A stretch of DNA of 64,000 nt from JAXLYE01 sp046351595. GTDB taxonomy: Bacteria > Myxococcota_A > Polyangia > Palsa-1104 > JAEUJZ01. A program made the position numbers and the translations under genes. Each line of letters opens with the position of its first letter. Position 1 is the first letter of the stretch. Below are positions 48,843 to 55,324 of this stretch, in pieces. The DNA lies in the NCBI GenBank assembly GCA_046351595.1, contig JAXLYE010000007.1:186001-250000 (forward strand). The letters are read 5' to 3'. The notes below the pieces were generated by a model that worked only from the letters and a program-made list of their open reading frames with translations, was not told the DNA's origin and searched no databases.

Positions 48843-48858
48843 GACAGCAAGCCAGCCA
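48843..48858 (+). repeat. right direct repeat of the kinase interruption
   Basis: GACAGCAAGCCAGCCA, read in frame as Asp-Ser-Lys-Pro-Ala with Asn next. It pairs with 39115-39130 (one mismatch, T to G, at the fifth base). Confidence 0.9.
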
Positions 48859-48863
48859 ATGTC

Positions 48864-51758
48864 ATGATCACAGACGGCGGCGCGGTGAAGCTCCTGGACT
48901 TCGGGCTGGCCAAGCTATCGGGAATCCTCGAGGAAGGGCAGTCCGGGATCATGGCGCTGGCGGCGCTCGGGGTCGCGGGGGCGGGCCGCGAATCGATGAC
49001 GCCGTCGACGGTCGACATCGGCGCAGAGCCGCCGCCGAGCATGCCCGAGCTGCCCGAGCCGACGGCGACGCTGCCCAACGACGGGAGCGCGAAGGAGGCG
49101 CGGGTCGTCTCGGTGGCCGAGCCGCTGACGCGCATCGGGACGGTGATGGGCACGCCGGCGTACATGGCGCCCGAGGCCTGGGGAGGGCTGCCGGCGACGC
49201 CGATGACCGATGTGTACAGCCTCGGCGCGGTGCTCTACGAGCTGTGCGCGGGCAAGGCGCCGCACTTCAGCGAGGACGTCTCGGAGATCGAGGTGAACGC
49301 GGTCACGCAGGACGCCAGGCCGCTCGCCGAGGTGGTGCCGGACATCGACCGGCGCTTCGCCGCCATCGTCGACCGCTGCCTGCGCCGCGACCCGAAGGAG
49401 CGCTTCCCCTCGGGCGTCGAGGTGCGTGACGCGCTGACCTCGCTGCTCGTGCCCTCGACGGCGTCGCTGGTCAAGCAGGAGCTGCGGCGGAGCTGGCCGC
49501 TGGTGGTGCTGGGCCTGGTGCTGGTCGTCGGCGGCAGCCTGGGCGGGATGTACTGGCTGGCCAAGCGCGCGGTGGCGCAGCAGGAGAGCCCGCTGCTCAA
49601 GCCGCGGCGCGTCGTCGCGGTGCTCGGCCTGGTCAACGAGTCGGGGCGCGCCGGCGACGGCTGGTACACCGCGGCGCTGGGCGAGCTGCTCGCGCGCGAG
49701 GTGGCGCTGGGCGAGCGCCTGCGCGTGGTCGCGGCCGAGAGCGTGCAGGCGATGATGCAGGAGTCCAAGCTGCGCGAGGCGCGCTCGTTCGACGTCGCGA
49801 CGCTGCAGCAGATCCGTCGGCGGCTCGACGCGGCCGTGGTGATCTCGGGCTCGTACAGCATGCGCGGGGCGCGGCCCGGGACGCTGCAGCTCTCGGTGCT
49901 GGCGCAGGACACGGACAGCGGCCAGACGCTGGCGACCGGGGTCGTCGAGGGGCCCGCGACCGAGGTGTTCCGCCTGGTGGCGCAGGCGGCGCAGCGCATC
50001 CGCGCCCAGCTCGGCGCCGGCGACGTCCCGAGCAAGCAGCGCACCGGCCTGCGCGTCGCGCACCCCGAGACGCTGAAGCTGTACGGCGAGGCGCTGCAGG
50101 AGCTGCGGCGCTTCCGCCTGCGCGAGGCCGGCAACCTGCTCGCCCGCGTCATCGAGATCGATCCCGACTTTCCCCTCGCGTACGAGGCGCTGGCTGCGGT
50201 GTGGCGCTCGCTCGGCTACGAGCTGCGCGCGCGCGCGGCGCTGAAGAAGGCGTTCGAGCACACCTCGGGCCTGCAGCGCGAGGAGCGGCTGCTGATCGAG
50301 GCACGCTACAAGGAGTCGCTGAAGGAGTGGGAGAGCGCGTTTGCGACGTACCGGACGCTGATGCGGCTGTTCCCGGATCACCTGGACTACGCGCTGGCGC
50401 TGGGCGAGGCGCAGCTCGCGGCGGGGCAGCCTTCGGCGGCGCTGACGACATTGACGCAGCTGCAGCTGGCCAACGTGCGCGCGCAGGTGGATCCGCGCGT
50501 CGATGCCGCGATCGCGCGCGCGCTGGAAGACAAGGGCGAGTTCCGCTCGGCGCACGAGCGCTACGACGAGGCCATCGCCAAGGGCCGCGCGATCGGCGCG
50601 ACGCTGATGGTGGCGCGCTGCCTGGTGGCGCAGTCGTACGTGAAAAAATATCTCGGGCAGCCCCAGGGCGTGCTCGACAACCTCGAGGCCGCGGTCGAGA
50701 TCTTCAGCCGCGCCGGGGCGCAGCTCGATGTCGCGGACGCGCTGGGCGCGATGGGCTGGGTCTACCGCGACCGCGGCGACGCGCAGAAGGCGCTGGCGCT
50801 GACGCACGACGCGGTCTCGCGCCTCATCGAGATGGGCAGCGGCACCGGCGCCGCCATCCACCTCGGCAACCTCGCGATCCTGCACCTGCGCTCGGGTGAG
50901 CTCGGATTGGCGACCGCGCGCGCCGAGGCGAGCCTGGCCCTGTCGCGGGAGGTCGACTACAAGGAGGCCTACGGCTCGGCGCTGGTGACGCTCGGCTGGC
51001 TCGATCTGCACCGCGGTCGACTGGATGTCGCGCAGCAGCGCGCGCAGCAGGCCTCGCAGATCGCGCAAGAGGACGGCGATCGGCTGCTCAGCGCGTGGGC
51101 CGAGTGGCTGGACGCCGAGGCGCTTATGCTGCGTGATGAGCTGACAAAGTCGCGCGCGCGCCATGAGAGCTCGCTGGCGCAGCGCGCGGCCGCGGGATCG
51201 AACGGCTTCGTCGCCGAGAGCCGCACCGCGCTGGGGTTCGTGGCGCTTTTCGATCACCGCCCCGCGGACGCGCAGATGTACGCGCGCCTGGCCATTCCGC
51301 AGTTCCGCGCGGACGGACAGCTCGACGGCGAGGCGCTGGCGCAGGCGCTGCTCAGCGCGTCGAGCGCAGAGCTCGGCCGCCGTGAAGAAGCGCTGCAGGC
51401 GGCAAATCGTGCAGAGACCCTCAATCGTGCCAACCCTTATCTCCCGGTTCGCTCTACCATCGTGAGTGCGCTGGCCCGGACGTACACAGCGCTCGGGCTG
51501 CGTCAGGAGTCCGAAAAGGCCCTGATAGAGGCCCTACGCACCCTCAGTGACCAGCACTTCTCGGAGCTGTTGACAAAACGGTTGGAGTTGTCCTTGGCAG
51601 TGGGCCGACTTCAGATCACGCTTGGTCGTATAGGGGACGCATTGCCGACACTCAGCGGTGTCTTGGTGGAGGCAAAGCGGGCGGAGTTGCTACAGATCGC
51701 GCACGAGGCAGTTCAGCTCTGCGCTCCGTACGCGAAAGGGGGTGAGCCGTGTACCTAG
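48864..51758 (+). CDS. C-terminal part of a split Ser/Thr kinase with TPR domain
   Basis: About 964 aa counted from the first ATG after the break; kinase homology starts at 48843. KPANVMI precedes it in frame, then DFG (12-14), GTPAYMAPE, DVYSLGAVLYELCAGKAP and RRDPKERFPSG complete the C-lobe. The activation segment between DFG and APE is ~90 residues, against 20-30 usually. A transmembrane helix (PLVVLGLVLVVGGSLGGMYW) is followed by a FlgO/adenylate-cyclase-associated-like domain (VVAVLGLVNESGRAGDGWYT) and ~10 TPRs. No ribosome-binding site is evident, so expression without excision is doubtful. Joined to 38701-39130 it gives ~1,109 aa, a common myxobacterial architecture. Confidence 0.85.
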   Translation: MITDGGAVKLLDFGLAKLSGILEEGQSGIMALAALGVAGAGRESMTPSTVDIGAEPPPSMPELPEPTATLPNDGSAKEARVVSVAEPLTRIGTVMGTPAYMAPEAWGGLPATPMTDVYSLGAVLYELCAGKAPHFSEDVSEIEVNAVTQDARPLAEVVPDIDRRFAAIVDRCLRRDPKERFPSGVEVRDALTSLLVPSTASLVKQELRRSWPLVVLGLVLVVGGSLGGMYWLAKRAVAQQESPLLKPRRVVAVLGLVNESGRAGDGWYTAALGELLAREVALGERLRVVAAESVQAMMQESKLREARSFDVATLQQIRRRLDAAVVISGSYSMRGARPGTLQLSVLAQDTDSGQTLATGVVEGPATEVFRLVAQAAQRIRAQLGAGDVPSKQRTGLRVAHPETLKLYGEALQELRRFRLREAGNLLARVIEIDPDFPLAYEALAAVWRSLGYELRARAALKKAFEHTSGLQREERLLIEARYKESLKEWESAFATYRTLMRLFPDHLDYALALGEAQLAAGQPSAALTTLTQLQLANVRAQVDPRVDAAIARALEDKGEFRSAHERYDEAIAKGRAIGATLMVARCLVAQSYVKKYLGQPQGVLDNLEAAVEIFSRAGAQLDVADALGAMGWVYRDRGDAQKALALTHDAVSRLIEMGSGTGAAIHLGNLAILHLRSGELGLATARAEASLALSREVDYKEAYGSALVTLGWLDLHRGRLDVAQQRAQQASQIAQEDGDRLLSAWAEWLDAEALMLRDELTKSRARHESSLAQRAAAGSNGFVAESRTALGFVALFDHRPADAQMYARLAIPQFRADGQLDGEALAQALLSASSAELGRREEALQAANRAETLNRANPYLPVRSTIVSALARTYTALGLRQESEKALIEALRTLSDQHFSELLTKRLELSLAVGRLQITLGRIGDALPTLSGVLVEAKRAELLQIAHEAVQLCAPYAKGGEPCT

Positions 51759-52786
51759 TTTATCGCTTGGGCCTTCCTATCCTTGTCGCCAGTCTCTCCG
51801 CTTGTGGTCAGTACTCGGCCACGAGCAGCTCCGAGGATCCGACCGGGACCCCGGGCGAGATGATGCCGATGGCTCCGGAAGTATGCGGCTCGCAGCTCAC
51901 CACGCTGCGCCGCGGTGTGAACGGTCAGGCGCTCCAGGGAATGGGCACGACCACCGGCGCGGTCAGCACCGTCACCCGGCGCTGCAGCGAGGTCGCCGAC
52001 CTCCACCTCGAGGGCACCGCGCTCGTCGGTAACCTCGACGGTGCACAGCTGCGCGGCAGGGACTTCATCGGCACCACCGTGACGCAGGTCGATCCGCGCG
52101 GCAACACCTCCACCGCGGTGATCGCGGGCGTCGAGACCGACCCGCGCGATGCCAGCGGCGAGACGCTGCTTTACACGCTGCGCACCAAGGATCCGGTGAC
52201 CGGCCAGCTGACCGACCTGTGCGCCCCCGACGCGGACGGGCTCCGTCGCGCCATCCCGGTGCCGGGCACCTGGGATACGAGCGGCGCGCACCAGTCCAGC
52301 TCGACGCGGTTTACCTTCGGCTGCACCAGCGCGGCCATCGGCAAGTGCGTGCGCCTGGGCTATCGGCCGTGGCAGCGCTATCAGGGGACCTCCCTCGAGG
52401 ACTACCACCAGGCGTGCACGCGCATGCTGCGCTTCGACTACTGCGGCAACGGCGGCCCGCACACCTCGGACGGGACCGAGATCGATGTGTACGACCGGCT
52501 CGGGATCAACGTCCAGGACAGCAGCGCGCTGATGCTCTTCGACGCGGCGTGGACCCCGGACGGCGCCTACTGCGTCGAGCGCCAGCGCTGGCTGCGGCTG
52601 AGCCTCCAGGATCTGCTCACCCTGCAGACGCTGCTGCCCGCGGACTGCCTGTCGAAGTTCGAGCTCACCGTCGAGTCGAGCCCGATCGCGCCGTTCGACT
52701 TCTGCGAGGTCCGCCGCCGCGACCTGAGCCGCGACCAGGTCAAGATGGACAACCGCTCCGGCCTCAACGCCTCCCTCCGCCTGTGA
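51749..52786 (+). CDS. ADYC-domain lipoprotein
   Basis: 345 aa from a GTG that overlaps the kinase stop by 10 bp. The signal peptide ends LVASLSAC. The mature protein carries the ADYC-type pattern: conserved Cys in FTFGCTSAAIGKCVRLGYRPWQ, HQACTRMLRFDYCGNGGPHTSDGTEIDVYDRLGI, then AAWTPDGAYCVERQRW. These domains occur in secreted proteins of myxobacteria and relatives; their function is unknown. Overlap with the kinase gene implies co-expression, so the lipoprotein may be tied to the kinase's envelope signal. Confidence 0.82.
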   Translation: MYLVYRLGLPILVASLSACGQYSATSSSEDPTGTPGEMMPMAPEVCGSQLTTLRRGVNGQALQGMGTTTGAVSTVTRRCSEVADLHLEGTALVGNLDGAQLRGRDFIGTTVTQVDPRGNTSTAVIAGVETDPRDASGETLLYTLRTKDPVTGQLTDLCAPDADGLRRAIPVPGTWDTSGAHQSSSTRFTFGCTSAAIGKCVRLGYRPWQRYQGTSLEDYHQACTRMLRFDYCGNGGPHTSDGTEIDVYDRLGINVQDSSALMLFDAAWTPDGAYCVERQRWLRLSLQDLLTLQTLLPADCLSKFELTVESSPIAPFDFCEVRRRDLSRDQVKMDNRSGLNASLRL

Positions 52787-52819
52787 TCTCCGCCTGAACC
52801 TGCGCCCCGTAGGCCGCGA

Positions 52820-52847
52820 CTCTGGGACTCCCTGCTGAGTCTCAGAG
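52820..52847 (+). terminator. hairpin after the ADYC gene
   Basis: CTCTGGGACTC (52820-52830), 6-nt loop, GAGTCTCAGAG (52837-52847), an 11-bp stem with one G-U pair, 33 bp after the stop, followed by a pyrimidine-rich stretch. Likely the end of the kinase-ADYC transcript. The rest of the 297-bp gap (52787-53083) holds no gene I can support. Confidence 0.6.
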
Positions 52848-53083
52848 GGCTCCTTCTGCCTCCGTACGTTCACTCCCTGTTCACCTGAGGTTCAAACCGC
52901 GGCGCGGATCACGCGGCCCGCGGAGCCATCCGGACGCGGCTCGGTGCTTCTACCGCATGCATCGCGCGCAAGGAGTGCGCAGGCCGGCTCGCGGCCAGGC
53001 CGCGATCCAAGACAGATAGAGATACAGAACAGAAAGGGAGAGAAGAGGGGAGGGAGTGCGGCCCGGAGGCCGGGCCGCGGCGG

Positions 53084-55180
53084 CTACTTCTTCTTGGCCG
53101 GCTTCTTGCCGGCCGGCTTCTTGCCCTTGGACCCGTCGCTCTGATCCGGCGACACCGGCGCCTTCACCTCGGCGGGCGGGGCCTGCGCCGCCATCTGCGG
53201 CGGATCCACGATGTGGAACTCGACGCGGCGGTTGTCGGCGCGGCCCTTGGCCGTCTTGTTGTCGGCGACCGGGCGCAGCGGACCGAAGCCCTTGGCCTCC
53301 AGGCGCGACGGATCGACGCCGTACTGGATGAGGAAGCGCATCACGCTCTTGGCGCGCCGATCCGACAGGTCGATGTTGTACTCCTGCTTGCCGCGATCGT
53401 CGGTGTGACCCTCGATGCGGATCTTCTTGATCACGGTCTGCGCCTTGAGCGCGTCACCCACCGCCTCGAGCACCGGGTAGCTGCCCTTGAGGATCACGTC
53501 CTTGTTGGTCGCGAAGAACACCGGCTTCAGGATCTGCAGCTGGCCGTTCTGCACCACGACCAGGCCCGGGCAGCCGTTCTTCTTCGGATCCGGGTGCGGC
53601 GCGCCCGGCTTGTCGGGGCAGGCGTCCTCGGGATCGACGATCGAGTCCTTGTCGCGATCGGGCAGCGGGCAGCCCGGCCGGCTGGTGTCGGGCTTGGGCC
53701 CCTTGTGGATCTCGGGGCACTGGTCCTCGTAGTCGTAGACCTCGTCGCCGTCGCGATCCTGGGCCGGGCAGCCGTTGCGCTTGGGATCGGGCTTGGGACC
53801 CTTGTGCTGATCCGGGCACAGGTCGTCGCGATCGAAGACGCCGTCGCCGTCGCGATCCTGGGCCGGGCAGCCGCGGCGCTCGGGATCGGGGTTGGGGCCG
53901 TGGTGCTGATCCGGGCACAGGTCGTCGCGATCGAAGACGCCGTCGCCGTCGCGGTCACCGAGCGGGCAGCCGCGGCGCTCGGGATCGGGGGTAGGACCCT
54001 TGTGCGTGTCGGGGCAGACGTCGTCGCGATCGAAGACGCCGTCGCGATCGCGATCGAGCAGCGGACAGCCGAGGCGATCCGGATCCGGGTTGGCGCCCTT
54101 GTGCGTATCGGGGCAGAGGTCGGCCTCGTCGCGCACGCCGTCGCCGTCGCGGTCGTGGACGGGCTTCTTCATCGGCGCGTAGGCCAGCCGGAACAGCGCG
54201 CGCACGTCCGGGGTGCCGGGCTCGCGCAGGATGCCGGTGCCGACGGCGGCGCCGATCTGCACCGCGTGCTTGATGTTGTAGTGCGCGCCCAGCAGCACCT
54301 CGAGGCTGGTGTAGTCCGCGGCGAAGGGCTTGCCGTTGAGGACGATGGTGCTCATCAGCGCCTCGGGACCGATGGCGAAGCGGCGCTCGAAGTCGGCGTA
54401 GGCCAGGGCCGCGCCGATCTGGAACTCGGAGCCCATGCGGCGGCCGTCCTCGCTGAAGGTGGTGCTGCCGATGGTCGCCTCGGGGCGGTAGTAGAAGCCG
54501 AAGGTCGCGGACCACATCAGCCTCTTGGCCAGGCCGCCGAGCACCAGGCGCGGCAGCACGCGCACGCCCTTGTCGCCGTTCTGCGCCGGCAGGCTGTCGG
54601 TGAGCGAGCGCAGCGGGATCCACACCGAGGCGCCCAGGCTCATCGAGATGGCGCTGCGGTAGGGCTGACCGAACAGGCGGACCATGGCGCCCAGGCGCGG
54701 ATCACCGACCGAGACGGCGTCCTGCGGCGTGATCCCGGCGGCGGCGGTGCCGCGCTCCAGGAAGAGCACGGGCAGCGACGCCGTGAGCAGCACGCGATCG
54801 AGGAACGAGCCCGCGATGTCGACGTGGCCGAGCAGCTGGTGCTCGATGATCGAGGTCGTCGGCCCGTCGCTGCCATCGGAGTTCACGGAGCGCAGGATGA
54901 GCGGGTTGTGCGCGTAGTTCAGCGTGATGCCCGCGGCGAAGTAGCGGATCGAGGAGTACCAGGGGTGATCCACGGCGAAGGACCACTCGCCGGCCGCCGT
55001 GGGCTCGTAGCGGTTGATCTGGAAGCCGTTGCCGACCGCCGGCATGGCCTGGGCGCGGGCCGCGCCGCCGCCAAAGGGATTCCCGAACAGGGTGAGGGCA
55101 CCGAGCACTGCGCTCAGCACCGAAGTGCGTAGCAAGGTAGTACGTGCCTGGGTCGAGTACACAGGAGCCTCCGCGTTCAT
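53084..55180 (-). CDS. OmpA-family protein with six TSP3 repeats
   Basis: 698 aa. A signal peptide (SVLSAVLGALTLFGNPFGGGAARAQA) is followed by a beta-barrel-like domain (~50-340; QINRYEPTAAGEWSFAVDHPW, VDIAGSFLDRVLLTASLPVLF). Then come six thrombospondin type-3 repeats of ~33 residues, such as DRDGDGVFDRDDLCPDQH. The OmpA domain (FFATNKDVILKG, IEGHTDDRGKQEYN, DLSDRRAKSV, NRRVEFHI) is near 580-660, then a Lys/Pro-rich tail. The barrel should sit in the outer membrane, with the calcium-binding repeats as a spacer and the OmpA domain holding peptidoglycan. It is a paralogue in design of the 9408-10649 protein. The DNA repeat units lie at ~53570-54160. Confidence 0.92.
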   Translation of the reverse strand: MNAEAPVYSTQARTTLLRTSVLSAVLGALTLFGNPFGGGAARAQAMPAVGNGFQINRYEPTAAGEWSFAVDHPWYSSIRYFAAGITLNYAHNPLILRSVNSDGSDGPTTSIIEHQLLGHVDIAGSFLDRVLLTASLPVLFLERGTAAAGITPQDAVSVGDPRLGAMVRLFGQPYRSAISMSLGASVWIPLRSLTDSLPAQNGDKGVRVLPRLVLGGLAKRLMWSATFGFYYRPEATIGSTTFSEDGRRMGSEFQIGAALAYADFERRFAIGPEALMSTIVLNGKPFAADYTSLEVLLGAHYNIKHAVQIGAAVGTGILREPGTPDVRALFRLAYAPMKKPVHDRDGDGVRDEADLCPDTHKGANPDPDRLGCPLLDRDRDGVFDRDDVCPDTHKGPTPDPERRGCPLGDRDGDGVFDRDDLCPDQHHGPNPDPERRGCPAQDRDGDGVFDRDDLCPDQHKGPKPDPKRNGCPAQDRDGDEVYDYEDQCPEIHKGPKPDTSRPGCPLPDRDKDSIVDPEDACPDKPGAPHPDPKKNGCPGLVVVQNGQLQILKPVFFATNKDVILKGSYPVLEAVGDALKAQTVIKKIRIEGHTDDRGKQEYNIDLSDRRAKSVMRFLIQYGVDPSRLEAKGFGPLRPVADNKTAKGRADNRRVEFHIVDPPQMAAQAPPAEVKAPVSPDQSDGSKGKKPAGKKPAKKK
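53570..54160 (-). repeat. six tandem ~99-bp repeats encoding TSP3 units
   Basis: Units encode DxDGDxxxDxxDxCP with a Pro-Asp-Pro segment; the middle units are nearly identical, so recombination could change copy number in frame. Confidence 0.8.
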
Positions 55181-55208
55181 GGTAACCGGAATACCTCGCG
55201 AATTTGGC

Positions 55209-55254
55209 GGCTTGGCAGGCAGAGGGACGCTGGCGCGTGTCTGCCTGCCGAGCC
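55209..55254 (-). terminator. 15-bp hairpin between DUF11 and OmpA genes
   Basis: Arms GGCAGGCAGA (55214-55223) / TCTGCCTGCC (55240-55249) extend to ~15 bp with one G-U pair around a 16-nt loop. It follows the DUF11 stop by ~70 nt and precedes the OmpA gene. Terminator of the first or regulatory structure of the second; no U-run. Confidence 0.5.
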
Positions 55255-55324
55255 AGTCCAGTTCCCCCGGGGGTCCAAGCTCGGCGAGGTGTGTTTGCGT
55301 TCTGTTAAGCTGCTTGGTTACGCC

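Larger units (their letters stand above)
39131..48858. other. 9,728-bp segment interrupting a kinase gene
   Basis: The DNA between the two 11-bp direct repeats, including one copy. It contains nine genes in mixed orientation (CotH/LTD lipoprotein, DUF2277, two Cys-rich lipoproteins, two small proteins, metallophosphoesterase, aminotransferase, methyltransferase) and a MITE-like element. No integrase, transposase or resolvase is recognisable inside, and gene composition resembles the rest of the window. Deletion of this segment restores the kinase reading frame. Possible origins are an excisable element using a recombinase encoded elsewhere, an old insertion whose recombinase was lost, or a chromosomal rearrangement. 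Confidence 0.7.

Noticed and set aside
39131..48858. prophage or integrative conjugative element
   Set aside because: No integrase, structural, replication or transfer genes can be recognised.
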